Of a stretch of DNA of 64,000 nt, positions 47,102-56,775 are shown piece by piece. How positions within the stretch are numbered: the first letter of the stretch is position 1; each line of letters opens with the position of its first letter. The notes below the pieces were generated by a model. The model was given only the letters and a program-made list of their open reading frames with translations. It was not told the origin of the DNA and ran no database searches. The translations under genes and the position numbers were made by a program. Origin of the DNA: Arcobacter sp. CECT 8983 (GTDB lineage: Bacteria; Campylobacterota; Campylobacteria; Campylobacterales; Arcobacteraceae). The stretch spans positions 124,001 to 188,000 of the forward strand of contig NZ_PDKF01000005.1 of NCBI RefSeq assembly GCF_004118855.1, given 5' to 3'.

Positions 47102-47234
47102 ATGAGCAGAGATGAAAATTACGCTATAAAAATTTCAAAAATATTAAAATCAAAAAACTCGACTTCGTCTCAAACAGTTTTGATTTATTAAAATATTTTT
47201 TTATTTTTACTTAACGCTATTTTCAAATGCTCAT
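47102..47234. repeat. 133-bp nested imperfect palindrome
   Basis: Outer arms ATGAGCA (47102) / TGCTCAT (47228) and TGAAAAT (47113) / ATTTTCA (47219), plus inner arms AATATTAAAATCAAAA (47140-47155) / TTTTGATTTATTAAAATATT (47178-47197), are complementary in nested order. It lies in the 413-bp stretch 47010-47422, where I find no convincing gene. A small separate hairpin, TTACTTTTT/AAAAAGTAA, is at 47069-47090. The element could be a structured RNA or a decayed miniature inverted-repeat element. Confidence 0.55.
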
Positions 47235-47392
47235 ATTTTGATGATTTCAACTTTTTTCTTTTTCTCAAAACTTTGAGGAATAGCTTATAAATTGGAATTT
47301 TTGAAATTAGTCAATGAAGAATGAAAAAATTATGAAGGAGTTTACTGAAGTAAATGACTGAGTGATTTTTTTGTTATGAAGTAGAATAATTT

Positions 47393-47442
47393 ATGAAAAG
47401 GACTGTTTAGAAGCTATCGCTCCTAAACAGTTCCCTTTTCAT
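47393..47442. repeat. Inverted duplicate of the secF 3' end
   Basis: The last 20 bp of secF (47423-47442) are repeated inverted at 47393-47410 with all 18 bases matching and a 2-bp deletion, separated by 12 bp. The secF mRNA would end in a long hairpin that includes its stop codon. No U-tract follows on either strand, so it is not a textbook terminator. Confidence 0.75.
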
Positions 47443-48391
47443 ACATAGCTCTCATCTTCTCTTTTTCTTTTTGCCTCTTAACTTTCTCAGCCTCTTTAGC
47501 TCTAAAACTCTCAATAGAGAATCTAAGCTGTACTAAGAACGAAGCAGCAATAAAGATAGATGAATAAGTACCAACAATCACACCTACAAGTAATGTAAAT
47601 GCAAATCCATTAATAATCTCTCCACCAAAGAAATATAAAGTCGCAACAACAAAGAATGTTGTAAGTGAAGTAAGAGTTGTTCTTGATAATGTTCTTGAAA
47701 CTGAAGTATTTACTACTTTGTCAAGAACTGCTTCTTTAGATGTTTGAACACCTTCTCTAATCCTATCAAATACAATAATTGTATCGTTTAGCGAATAACC
47801 AAGAATAGTAAGAATTGCAGCTAAGATATCAAGATTAACTTCAACACCCACAAGTGAAATAGCTCCAAGAGCAATAATAACATCATGTGCTAAGGCTAAA
47901 ATAGAAGCAATGGCAAATCTCCACTCAAATCTATATGATACATAAATAAGTATCACAATAAGTGATAAAGATAAGGCCATAATACCTTTTTCTCTAAGCT
48001 CTCCACCAACTTTTGGTCCAACCATATCAACTCTTCTGATTTGAAACTCACCAGTTGAATCAAGTAGTTTATGCATTTCATCACCAATATCATTTGCTAG
48101 ATTTGATGATACTCCTGAAACTCTAATAACTACTTCATCTTCACTACCAAATTTAGTGATAGAAGAACCTTTATAATCTGTTGCATTTAATACAGTTCTG
48201 ATTTTATCAATTGGTGCTTTATGATCATATTGAACTTGAACTAAAGTACCACCAGCAAAATCAATACCAAGGTTTAATCCTCTTGTAAAAAGTAGTACAA
48301 GTGAAACAACAACTAAAACAGCCGATAAACTTAAAAATGGGATTCTTTTACCCATAAAGTCATGAACTTTTGTACCTTTAAAAATTTCCAT
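47423..48391 (-). CDS. secF: Protein translocase subunit SecF
   Basis: 322 residues with six membrane helices. Markers are GLNLGIDFAGGTLVQV near the N-terminus and the ILGYSLNDTIIVFDRIRE segment. With SecD it pulls exported proteins out on the periplasmic side using the proton gradient. It starts at the last base of secD. The Lys/Glu-rich C-terminal tail ends in an inverted-repeat hairpin. Confidence 0.97.
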   Translation of the reverse strand: MEIFKGTKVHDFMGKRIPFLSLSAVLVVVSLVLLFTRGLNLGIDFAGGTLVQVQYDHKAPIDKIRTVLNATDYKGSSITKFGSEDEVVIRVSGVSSNLANDIGDEMHKLLDSTGEFQIRRVDMVGPKVGGELREKGIMALSLSLIVILIYVSYRFEWRFAIASILALAHDVIIALGAISLVGVEVNLDILAAILTILGYSLNDTIIVFDRIREGVQTSKEAVLDKVVNTSVSRTLSRTTLTSLTTFFVVATLYFFGGEIINGFAFTLLVGVIVGTYSSIFIAASFLVQLRFSIESFRAKEAEKVKRQKEKEKMRAMYEKGTV

Positions 48392-49959
48392 TATTTAATC
48401 CCAAACCATTTATTTAAGTTTTTGTCTTTTGCAATTTTTGGTAATAACGCTTCATAAATACCATGAGTTCCTAAAATTGCCGTTAACATTGAAGCTAAAA
48501 TACCAATAGAGATTGTTACTGCGAAACCTTTAATTGGTCCTGTTCCATATGCATATAAAATTACAGCAACAAGTAGTGTTGTAATATTTGCATCTAGAAT
48601 TGCTCTCATAGCGTTTGAATAACCATCTTCGACAGCTTTTGGTATAGATAAACCTTGTCTTAGAAGTTCTCTAATTCTTTCAGTAATAATAACGTTTGCA
48701 TCAACTGCCATACCAACTGTTAATACAATACCTGCCATACCTGGAAGTGTTAATGTTGCTCCAAACATTGCCATAACAGAGATTATAATAAAAATATTTG
48801 TAACAAGAGCAACATTTGCAATAACTCCTGCTCGTCTATAGTAAATAATCATAAACATAAATACAATTAAGAAACCAGAAACAAGTGCTATAGTTGAAGC
48901 TTTAATAGAATCAGCACCTAAACTTGGTCCTACACTTCTTTTTTCTAACAATTTAACAGAAGCTGGTAAGGCACCTGATCTTAATGCAATTGCAACATTT
49001 CCTGCTTCTACAACAGTAAAGCCACCAGAAATCTGACCGCTTCCCCCACCAATTCTTTCTCTAATATTTGGTGCAGAGTAAACTTTACCATCAAGTACAA
49101 CGGCAAGTCTTTTTCCTACATTTTTAGCAGTAAAATCTCCAAAGATTCTAGCACCTGCACTATTTAAAGTAAAGTTAATAATTGGTTGATTTGATTGGTC
49201 AAAAGCAACTTGAGCATCAACTACTTGAGAACCATTTAAAATAGGAATCTCTTTTACAAGATACTTAACACTAGGGTTATCAGTAGCTTCTAAAATGATA
49301 TCACCATATTGTGCTGCTTGAGCTCTTGACATAGTATAAACTTGGTCAGCTCTTTCTTCATCAACAGCCATAAGTTCTAAGTTAGCAGGCTTTGAGATAA
49401 GTTCTCTTGCAGCTTTTTCTTCAGCAGCTGTTTTGATACCTGGAAGTTGAACAACAATATCAGTTTCCCCTTGTCTTACAACATTTGGTTCAGCTAAACC
49501 AAATTGGTCAAGTCTATTTCTAATAGTCTCAACTGCTTGTGCAACAGCTTGGTCTTTTGTCTTAACCTCTTCTTCAGGAGTTAAAGTTAAAGAGTAATCA
49601 AGGTCATTTTTAGTGATTTGTAAACCACTAATTTGTTCAAGCATTTTGTCAACTTTTGGTAACTCATCTTGGTCTAATACTGTAAAAACAATTCTATCAT
49701 TGTCTTTGATACTTAAGCCATCAATTAAAATATCTTCATCATTTGCGAAGTATTTAACTGCAGTAGCTGTTGATTTTATTTTTGAAGTAACTGCTTCGTT
49801 AGTTTGAACACCAAGAAGCATATGTAGTCCACCTTGTAAATCAAGTCCTAGTGAAATTTTTTTACCAGTTTCAGTTTGTAAAAAAGATGGTACAGAGAAT
49901 ACAACTCCAAAAATTATACTTAAAATAAATATAACGAGTCTGTAATTAAAGATTTTCAA
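48391..49959 (-). CDS. secD: Protein translocase subunit SecD
   Basis: 522 residues. LGLDLQGGLHMLLGV at the first periplasmic loop, a large P1 domain (~60-340) and the C-terminal helix bundle (LPGMAGIVLTVGMAVDANVIITERIRE) are all as in SecD. It is encoded between yajC and secF, a conserved operon that forms the SecDF-YajC accessory complex of the Sec translocon. Confidence 0.97.
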   Translation of the reverse strand: MKIFNYRLVIFILSIIFGVVFSVPSFLQTETGKKISLGLDLQGGLHMLLGVQTNEAVTSKIKSTATAVKYFANDEDILIDGLSIKDNDRIVFTVLDQDELPKVDKMLEQISGLQITKNDLDYSLTLTPEEEVKTKDQAVAQAVETIRNRLDQFGLAEPNVVRQGETDIVVQLPGIKTAAEEKAARELISKPANLELMAVDEERADQVYTMSRAQAAQYGDIILEATDNPSVKYLVKEIPILNGSQVVDAQVAFDQSNQPIINFTLNSAGARIFGDFTAKNVGKRLAVVLDGKVYSAPNIRERIGGGSGQISGGFTVVEAGNVAIALRSGALPASVKLLEKRSVGPSLGADSIKASTIALVSGFLIVFMFMIIYYRRAGVIANVALVTNIFIIISVMAMFGATLTLPGMAGIVLTVGMAVDANVIITERIRELLRQGLSIPKAVEDGYSNAMRAILDANITTLLVAVILYAYGTGPIKGFAVTISIGILASMLTAILGTHGIYEALLPKIAKDKNLNKWFGIK

Positions 49960-50028
49960 GTCAATCCCTTAAAATAAGAAGTAAACATAGAATTTAAAAC
50001 ATGTAAGAAATTACATGTTTTAAAATAA

Positions 50029-50301
50029 TTATTCTGAAAGCTTTGCAACGAATTCTTTTGCTAATTTCATTTGGCTATCATCGTGGTTTTTTACAATTAA
50101 GAAGTTCTCTTCTACTTTTGTAATTTCTACCATTAAGCCACCATTTGTTACAATTTTATCGCCTTTCTTTAGATCCGCAATCATTTCCTTATGCTGTTTA
50201 GCTTGTTTTTGTTGTGGTCTAATAATTAAAAAGTAAAAAATTGCAAATAATGCAACTAGGGGTAACAATGAGCTTATTAAGTCTGCACTTTGACCTTCCA
50301 T
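50029..50301 (-). CDS. yajC: Preprotein translocase subunit YajC
   Basis: 90 residues from the ATG at 50301, chosen over an upstream in-frame start because AAAGGAAAT precedes it (protein begins MEGQSADLISSLLP). One membrane helix with ALFAIFYFLIIRPQQKQAKQH and then the soluble KGDKIVTNGGLMVEI domain, both diagnostic. It leads the yajC-secD-secF operon, 69 bp upstream of secD. Confidence 0.95.
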   Translation of the reverse strand: MEGQSADLISSLLPLVALFAIFYFLIIRPQQKQAKQHKEMIADLKKGDKIVTNGGLMVEITKVEENFLIVKNHDDSQMKLAKEFVAKLSE

Positions 50302-50329
50302 CAAATTTCCTTTTAAAAAGTATTTTTCT

Positions 50330-51562
50330 ATGTTTTTAATAAAACGGGCATATTCTAACAAAACTAATATAATAATAGGCTTGATAACTGCTATTTCTTT
50401 AAGCTCTTTTATTTACTTAGAACACTATGAAATATTCTCAAAACTTTTAAATACTTTTTTAGCACTTATATCTTTTTATTTGCTATTAACAATAAATAAA
50501 AAAAGTTTTGTAATAGCAGGTTTTTTCACTGGTGTTTTATGGTTTTATTGGATTGGTAATAGCTTTCAATATTATGAACTAGAGTTTTTAAAATATCCAG
50601 TTATTATAGGTATTGGCCTTGGATATTCTTTAGTATTTTATTTTATGACAATTGTCAATAAAACTTGGTTTAGAATTTTAACTATTTTTTTAATCTCTTT
50701 TGTTCATCCTATGGGATTTAATTGGTTTATGCCTGAACTTATCTTAGTAAATAGTTATTTCCCTTTTTCTAAGGCTCATTTTGCGCTTATTTTAGCTTCT
50801 ATTTATATATTTATAAAAGCCCACGGATTTAAAAAAGCTATTGCAATTGTTCCTTTAATATTCATAACTTATAATAGTGGTATTTATATTGACTCAACGG
50901 GTCTTAAAATCTCTATGCCACAACTAATGACTTCACAAAATCAAAAATGGCAACAAGAAAACTTAGCAAAAACTATTGATAAAAACTTTAACTTAATTGA
51001 TAATGCTATAAAAGAAGAAAGTGACTTAATAATACTACCTGAAACTGTTTTTCCCGTGGTACTAAATAAAGAAGAATTTTTAATGGATAACTTACTTAAA
51101 AGATCAGAACATATTGATATCATTGCAGGAGCTATTTATTTAGAAGATGATAACTACTACAATGCTACATATCACTTCAAAAAAGGAAATCTTGATATTG
51201 CAAAAAAAGTTGTCTTAGTTCCTTTTGGAGAAGAAATACCTCTTCCAAAGTTTTTAGTTGATTTTATAAATGAGAAGTTTTACAATGGAGCACAAGACTA
51301 TAAAACAGCTTCTAAACCAACTGATTTTAATATCCATGGCATTAACTTTAGAAATGCTATTTGTTATGAAGCTACAAATGAGAAAATATATCAAAACCTA
51401 GGAGATACAAAATATATGATTGTAACTTCTAATAATGCTTGGTTTACTCCATCTATAGAACCAACACTTCAAAAAATACTTTTAAAATATTATGCTAAAA
51501 AGTATGGAATTACAATTTTTCATTCTATAAATGGAAGTAAAAACTATATAGTTAGGCCATAA
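50330..51562 (+). CDS. lnt: Apolipoprotein N-acyltransferase Lnt
   Basis: 410 residues, about 100 shorter than E. coli Lnt because the membrane part is compact. The nitrilase-like domain (~195-400) keeps the E-K-C triad: Glu in LPETVFP, Lys in the LDIAKKVVLVPFGEEIP segment and Cys in NAICYEATNE. It adds the third acyl chain to lipoproteins in the inner membrane. It is divergent from yajC and overlaps the convergent nucleotidyltransferase gene by 11 bp. The start lacks a strong ribosome site. Confidence 0.88.
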   Translation: MFLIKRAYSNKTNIIIGLITAISLSSFIYLEHYEIFSKLLNTFLALISFYLLLTINKKSFVIAGFFTGVLWFYWIGNSFQYYELEFLKYPVIIGIGLGYSLVFYFMTIVNKTWFRILTIFLISFVHPMGFNWFMPELILVNSYFPFSKAHFALILASIYIFIKAHGFKKAIAIVPLIFITYNSGIYIDSTGLKISMPQLMTSQNQKWQQENLAKTIDKNFNLIDNAIKEESDLIILPETVFPVVLNKEEFLMDNLLKRSEHIDIIAGAIYLEDDNYYNATYHFKKGNLDIAKKVVLVPFGEEIPLPKFLVDFINEKFYNGAQDYKTASKPTDFNIHGINFRNAICYEATNEKIYQNLGDTKYMIVTSNNAWFTPSIEPTLQKILLKYYAKKYGITIFHSINGSKNYIVRP

Positions 51563-52949
51563 ATTTTTCTTTTATGGTCTTTATTATCTCTTCTTTTTCT
51601 AAGTTTTCATCTATTTGAAGATTTAATGCAAACTCTAAAATCTCTTTAAACTCTTTACTTGGTTTCATGCCAAGAGAGATTAAATCTCTTCCTTGAACTA
51701 AAGGCTTTAATCCTTCTTGGGAGATATTCATCTTTCTTGCTTGTTCTAATACCCAAGAGATAGCTTTATCACACTTATCTTTATCAGGGATTGTCCTTCC
51801 TTTGCAATCTGCAAGGCAAACTATACAAAGGTCTTCAATAGAACATTTTAAAGATAGTCTTTTTACTGCTTTTAGGCTTGATTCTGCTTTATATAATTGA
51901 AAAGGTGCAAGGTGATTTTTTACTAAAGGAATTATTTTTTCTATAAACTTTTTCTCATCAGTTAATCTACTTAAGAAACTAATAGTAGGTTCTACTCCTA
52001 AAGCTTCATGTTTATGGGAAGTTACTCTTCCTTCATCTGTAGTTTGGGTACAAAGGGGCTTTCCTAAATCATGGCATAAAAGTGCATAAAATAAATATAG
52101 GTCTCTATACTCATCACCAGTTTTATACTTAACCATCTCATCAAGTGTCATTAAAGTATGAATCCAAACATCACCTTCAGGATGATACTCTTTGTCTTGA
52201 ATACAACCATCTAAGGCTTCAAGTTCAGGAAAGTGTTTTAAAATACCTAAATCTTTTAAAAGATTAAATCCAAGTGATGGCTTATCTGCTTTTAAAAATA
52301 GCTTTTTAAACTCTTCATAAACTCTTTCTTTAGGTAGATACTTTAACTCATCAGCTTCTACCATATCTTTACATAAAGAAAAAGTTTTTTCATCTATTTT
52401 TAGTTCATATCTAGCTACAAATTGTATTGCTCTATAAACCCTTAAAGGATCTTCTACAAAGGTTTCATCTTTTATATGTCGTAAAACTCTATTTTCTAAA
52501 TCTTTTAGCCCGCTATTTGGGTCTAAATATTTATCTTCAAAATAGTCATAACCAATTGAGTTAATAGTAAAGTCTCTTCTTAAACTCGCTTCTTGAAAAC
52601 TTAAGTTAGAGTTTGTAGTTACTTCAAAATCTCTATGCCCATGTCCTACTTTTTTTTCTAATCGTGCAAGGGCAAAATCAAAATCATAGCTATCAACACT
52701 TAAAATAAGTACCCCAAAAGATTTTCCAACTTGTTTTACTGTTCCATATTTTTCTAAAACAGTTTGAACTTCATCTAAAGTGTCAATATTAAAAAGTTCA
52801 ATATCAAAATCTTTATTGGGAATATTTAAAAGAGAGTCTCTTACGCAACCGCCTACAAGAATAGGTTTAGCACCTACTTCTTGTAAGTTTTTTAGTATAT
52901 CAATTAATATTGATGGTAGATTATTTTTTATGTTTGAATACATGTACAT
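51552..52949 (-). CDS. CCA-adding enzyme / polynucleotide adenylyltransferase family with HD domain
   Basis: About 463-465 residues. The family signature PILVGGCVRDSLLNIPNKDFDIELF (shown as GGCVRDSLL and DFDIELF), the RRDFTINS motif and a C-terminal HD domain (FYALLCHDLGKP) are present. It repairs or adds the 3' CCA of tRNA; some relatives only add A or C. Two close ATGs (52949 and 52943) lie inside the end of mscS, with no good ribosome site. Coupling to mscS translation is therefore likely. Confidence 0.9.
   Translation of the reverse strand: MYMYSNIKNNLPSILIDILKNLQEVGAKPILVGGCVRDSLLNIPNKDFDIELFNIDTLDEVQTVLEKYGTVKQVGKSFGVLILSVDSYDFDFALARLEKKVGHGHRDFEVTTNSNLSFQEASLRRDFTINSIGYDYFEDKYLDPNSGLKDLENRVLRHIKDETFVEDPLRVYRAIQFVARYELKIDEKTFSLCKDMVEADELKYLPKERVYEEFKKLFLKADKPSLGFNLLKDLGILKHFPELEALDGCIQDKEYHPEGDVWIHTLMTLDEMVKYKTGDEYRDLYLFYALLCHDLGKPLCTQTTDEGRVTSHKHEALGVEPTISFLSRLTDEKKFIEKIIPLVKNHLAPFQLYKAESSLKAVKRLSLKCSIEDLCIVCLADCKGRTIPDKDKCDKAISWVLEQARKMNISQEGLKPLVQGRDLISLGMKPSKEFKEILEFALNLQIDENLEKEEIIKTIKEKFMA
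51557..51577. terminator. Weak hairpin between convergent lnt and nucleotidyltransferase genes
   Basis: CCATAAA (51557-51563) pairs with TTTATGG (51571-51577) around a 7-nt T-rich loop. It overlaps both stop codons. Only 7 bp, with no following T run. Confidence 0.3.
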
Positions 52950-53736
52950 CTGTTTGAGGATATGGAATAGAAATACCCTCTTTATCAAATGTAAGTTTTA
53001 CATTTTCTGTTAAGTCAAACTTTACAGCCCAATAATCAGGAGTATTTACCCAAGCTCTAACTACAAAATTAACTGATGAATCTGCTAATTCTGAAACTGC
53101 AACAGTAATACCTTTATCTTGTAAAACTCTCTCATCAGCTTCAACTATTTTTGTTAAAGTCTCTTTTGCTTTTTTAATATCATCATCATAACCAATACCA
53201 ACAAGTAAATCTACTCTTCTTGTATCATGGGCATTTACATTTTTGATATTTCCACCTGTAATTGCTCCATTTGGTACAATAATTTTTTGATTATCTGGAG
53301 TTTTAAATTCAGTATTAAAAATACCAACTTCAACAATAGTACCAGCAGTTCCACCAGCTTCTACAAAATCCCCTACTTTAAAAGGTTTAAAGAAGATAAT
53401 CATAACACCAGAAGCAAAGTTACCTAAAGAATCTTTAAGAGCTAAACCAATAGCAAGACCAGCAGCACCTAAGATTGCAAAGAATGAAGTTGTATCTATT
53501 CCTAACTGCTTTAAAGAAGTTAAAATAACAACAACCATTAAAACATAATAAACAATGTCGTCTAAAAAAGAAAGAAGTGTTTGGTCAACACTCTGTTTTC
53601 TATTCATTACTCTTACAAAGAAGTCAGTAACCTTTCTAGCAATAAATTTACCAACAATAAAAATAATTATTGCAGTTGCAATATTTAATGCATATAATCC
53701 AACCATATCTGAAACAGCTTGTACACTATCTTCCAT
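52921..53736 (-). CDS. mscS: Small-conductance mechanosensitive channel MscS
   Basis: 271 residues, standard MscS size. Three N-terminal helices; the pore helix is ILGAAGLAIGLALKDSLGNFASGVMI. The beta domain (FKVGDFVEAGGTAGTIVEVGIFNTEF, in parts GDFVEAGG and GIFNTEFKTPDN) and VPNGAITGGNIKN follow. It opens under osmotic downshock to release solutes. It follows proS by 11 bp. Confidence 0.95.
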   Translation of the reverse strand: MEDSVQAVSDMVGLYALNIATAIIIFIVGKFIARKVTDFFVRVMNRKQSVDQTLLSFLDDIVYYVLMVVVILTSLKQLGIDTTSFFAILGAAGLAIGLALKDSLGNFASGVMIIFFKPFKVGDFVEAGGTAGTIVEVGIFNTEFKTPDNQKIIVPNGAITGGNIKNVNAHDTRRVDLLVGIGYDDDIKKAKETLTKIVEADERVLQDKGITVAVSELADSSVNFVVRAWVNTPDYWAVKFDLTENVKLTFDKEGISIPYPQTDVHVFKHKK

Positions 53737-53747
53737 TATTAATCCTT

Positions 53748-55469
53748 TTATTTAATTTTTTCAAAAAGAATTTGAGAAACTCTTGATACTTCCACTTCTT
53801 CTTTTTCTAAAGTTTTTCTATCAATAATCTCTACTAACCCATCTTGTAATTTTTTACCAACTACTACTGCATAAGGGAACCCTATAAGTTCAAAGTCAGA
53901 CATTTTGAAACCAAATCTCTCTTTTTTTCTATCATCAATAATTGTCTCAACACCTAAAGATTTTAAATCTTCATAGATTTTTAAACCAGCTTCAAGCTCA
54001 TCTTCTTTTTTAGCATTAGAAACAATAATATCTACTAAAAATGGTGCAGTTTCTTTTGTCCAGATTGCACCTTTTTCATCATGATTTTGTTCAATTACAG
54101 CTGCTACTAATCTTGAAACTCCTATTCCATAACATCCCATAATAAATGGTTGTTTTTTTCCATTTTTATCTAGGAAAGTTGCATCCATTGCTTCAGAATA
54201 TTTTGTTCCAAGTTGGAAAATATGACCTGCTTCAATACCTTTTGTGTATTGTAATTCGCCTCCACAAGAAGAGCATTTATCTCCTTCTTGTACTGCAACT
54301 AAATCAAAATATTTTACATCTTTTAAAGTTGATAAATCAGTTCCTGTAAAGTGATAATCTTCTTCATTTGCTCCACAAACTAATCCAACTTCATCTTTTA
54401 TCTCTTCATCTACAACGAAGTTAATATTTTCAGGTAATCCAAATGGTCCACAATATCCAGCTACTAATCCAACTTCTTTAATCTCTTCTTCTGAAGCATC
54501 TACTAATTCTAAAGCATCAACCGCATTACAAGCTTTTGTTTCTTCTAACTCATCATTTCCTCTTACAAAGAAAACAACTATTTCAGAACTTTCTTCATAG
54601 ATAGCTTTTTTCATAACTGCTTTAATTGATTGAGACTTTGAAGTACTTAAGAAGTTTGATACATCTTCAATAGTCTTCATACCTTCAGTTAAAACTTTCT
54701 CTTGTACAATTGGACTATTTGTAGTTTCTTGCCAATTTGGAACAACTCTTTTAGCTCTAGTTGCGGCTTCAATATTTGCTCCATACTCACAATCAGGACA
54801 TACAACAATAGTATCTTCACCACTATCAGCAAGTATCATAAACTCTTTAGAACCACTTCCACCAATAGCACCACTATCAGCAGCAACAACTCTATACTCT
54901 AAACCTAATCTTTCATAAATCTTTTTATATGCATCTTCCATAACATGGAATTCTCTAACTAAATCTTCATGTGTATCATGGAAAGAGTAAGCATCTTTCA
55001 TCAAAAACTCTCTACCTCTCATAAGTCCAAATCTAGGTCTTGCTTCATCCCTAAACTTTGTATTTATGTGATATAAGTTTATTGGTAAATCTTTATATGA
55101 TGTAATTCTATTTTTAACAATATCAACTACAGTCTCTTCATTTGTTGGACTTAATACAAATCCTGCACCTTTTCTATCTTTAAACTTTAATAATTCAGGC
55201 CCCATAGCAGTTGCACGCCCAGATTGCTCCCAAAGTTCTAAAGGTGTAACAAAACTCATTAAAAGTTCATTAGCCCCAGTATTATCCATCTCTTCTTTAA
55301 CTACTGCTCTAATTTTATCTAATACAATTTTCCCAAGGGGTAAAAAATTATATAAACCAGAACCAGTTTGAGTTATAAAACCACCTCTTATTAGATATTG
55401 ATGAGATGCTAAAGTTGCATCATTTGGTGTTTCTTTTGTAGTTGGCATAAACATTTGAGAAAATTTCAT
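53748..55469 (-). CDS. proS: Prolyl-tRNA synthetase
   Basis: 573 residues, the bacterial-type ProRS with an inserted editing domain (~225-405) between class II motifs 2 and 3. Visible motifs: [42 protein letters not shown], and [17 protein letters not shown]. It lies in a proS-hemA-polyprenyl synthase block also found in Helicobacter. Confidence 0.97.
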   Translation of the reverse strand: MKFSQMFMPTTKETPNDATLASHQYLIRGGFITQTGSGLYNFLPLGKIVLDKIRAVVKEEMDNTGANELLMSFVTPLELWEQSGRATAMGPELLKFKDRKGAGFVLSPTNEETVVDIVKNRITSYKDLPINLYHINTKFRDEARPRFGLMRGREFLMKDAYSFHDTHEDLVREFHVMEDAYKKIYERLGLEYRVVAADSGAIGGSGSKEFMILADSGEDTIVVCPDCEYGANIEAATRAKRVVPNWQETTNSPIVQEKVLTEGMKTIEDVSNFLSTSKSQSIKAVMKKAIYEESSEIVVFFVRGNDELEETKACNAVDALELVDASEEEIKEVGLVAGYCGPFGLPENINFVVDEEIKDEVGLVCGANEEDYHFTGTDLSTLKDVKYFDLVAVQEGDKCSSCGGELQYTKGIEAGHIFQLGTKYSEAMDATFLDKNGKKQPFIMGCYGIGVSRLVAAVIEQNHDEKGAIWTKETAPFLVDIIVSNAKKEDELEAGLKIYEDLKSLGVETIIDDRKKERFGFKMSDFELIGFPYAVVVGKKLQDGLVEIIDRKTLEKEEVEVSRVSQILFEKIK

Positions 55470-55479
55470 TTAATAAATC

Positions 55480-56772
55480 CTATTCATTATTTTTTACTGC
55501 GTGTTCGCATTTATTTAAAAAGTTTGTATCTTTTAGTCCAAAAATTGATTGAACTGTTCCTACAACAACATCACATTGACTATCTTTTGATATTCCTTTT
55601 AATCTAGTTGATGGTTCATGTAAATATTCTGTTAAAACTGTTTGACAAAGTTTTTTAATGTTTTCTTGGTCTTCTTCTTTTATAAAACCTTTTTTGATTG
55701 CATTTTTGATTTTTTTATCTATTACTTCATCACCTTTTGTGTACATGTGTTTTATTACAGGTTCTACTTCAAGAGATTTAAGCCATTCGAAAAACTCCAT
55801 AGACATCTTATTTACAATTGAATATGCCGTTTTTGCTTGTTTTGCTCTTAAAGTCATATTTTCATCAACAATATCTTGTAAATCATCAACTGAATAGATA
55901 TCTAGATTTGGTGACTCAATATCATCAATATCTCTTGGTACTGCAATATCAAACCAATATCTATCAAAAGGACATTCATTTACCATTTCTTGTGTAATAA
56001 TGGGATATGGTGCTGCTGTTGCAGTTATCATAACAGGGATATGATTTAACATAGTCTCTAAAGTAGAATACTCTTCAACTTCAATATGCTGTTCAAAACT
56101 ATCTGCTAACATAGTGGCTTTTTTAATATCTCTACTTGTTAAAATAACATCAAAGCCTGAAGATAATAAGTGCTTAATTGTAAGTTCACTCATCTCACCT
56201 GCTCCAATTACAAGTGCTTTTACACCACTTGTATCACCTATAATCTCTTTTGCTTTTGCAACTGCTGTTGAAGCTACAGAAACAGAACCAGTTCCTAAAC
56301 TTGTAGCATTTCTTACTGCTGCTGCACATTTGAAAGAATAGTGAAGTGCTCGCGGAAGGTTTTGATCACAATATCTTTTTGATAAAGAAAATCTAAAAGC
56401 ATCTTTTAACTGACCTACAATTTGTGTTTCCCCAATAACCAATGAATCTAAAGCAGAAGCCACTGAAAAAAGGTGGTGAATTGCACCATCATGTTCATAA
56501 ATATCTGCTCTATCAAAAAGATTCTCAAACTCAATCCCAGAATAGTTGGCAAGTTTTTCTATAATAAATTTAGCAGCAAGTTTAGAGTTTCCTGTAGCTG
56601 AAATAATCTCTACTCTATTACAGGTAGAAAGTAAAATAGCTTCTTCAATATTGCTATCATTTAATACTTGCTTTAAAAATCTATCTTTATTTTCTTCATT
56701 AGGAAAGGCTAACTTCTCTCTTGTTTGAATATCAGTATTTTTATGAGAGAAACTAATACATAAATAACTCAT
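55480..56772 (-). CDS. hemA: Glutamyl-tRNA reductase HemA
   Basis: 430 residues. Catalytic Cys in LLSTCNRVEI, substrate segment SVASALDSLVIGETQIVGQ, and NADPH-binding ALVIGAGEMSELTIKHL. First step of tetrapyrrole synthesis by the C5 route. The C-terminal dimerisation region is present. It starts 3 bp after the polyprenyl synthase gene. Confidence 0.97.
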   Translation of the reverse strand: MSYLCISFSHKNTDIQTREKLAFPNEENKDRFLKQVLNDSNIEEAILLSTCNRVEIISATGNSKLAAKFIIEKLANYSGIEFENLFDRADIYEHDGAIHHLFSVASALDSLVIGETQIVGQLKDAFRFSLSKRYCDQNLPRALHYSFKCAAAVRNATSLGTGSVSVASTAVAKAKEIIGDTSGVKALVIGAGEMSELTIKHLLSSGFDVILTSRDIKKATMLADSFEQHIEVEEYSTLETMLNHIPVMITATAAPYPIITQEMVNECPFDRYWFDIAVPRDIDDIESPNLDIYSVDDLQDIVDENMTLRAKQAKTAYSIVNKMSMEFFEWLKSLEVEPVIKHMYTKGDEVIDKKIKNAIKKGFIKEEDQENIKKLCQTVLTEYLHEPSTRLKGISKDSQCDVVVGTVQSIFGLKDTNFLNKCEHAVKNNE

Positions 56773-56775
56773 AAA

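Noticed and set aside
47010-47422. Degraded gene in the 413-bp gap
   Set aside because: Frequent stops in all frames and no recognisable protein motif; palindromes explain the structure better.
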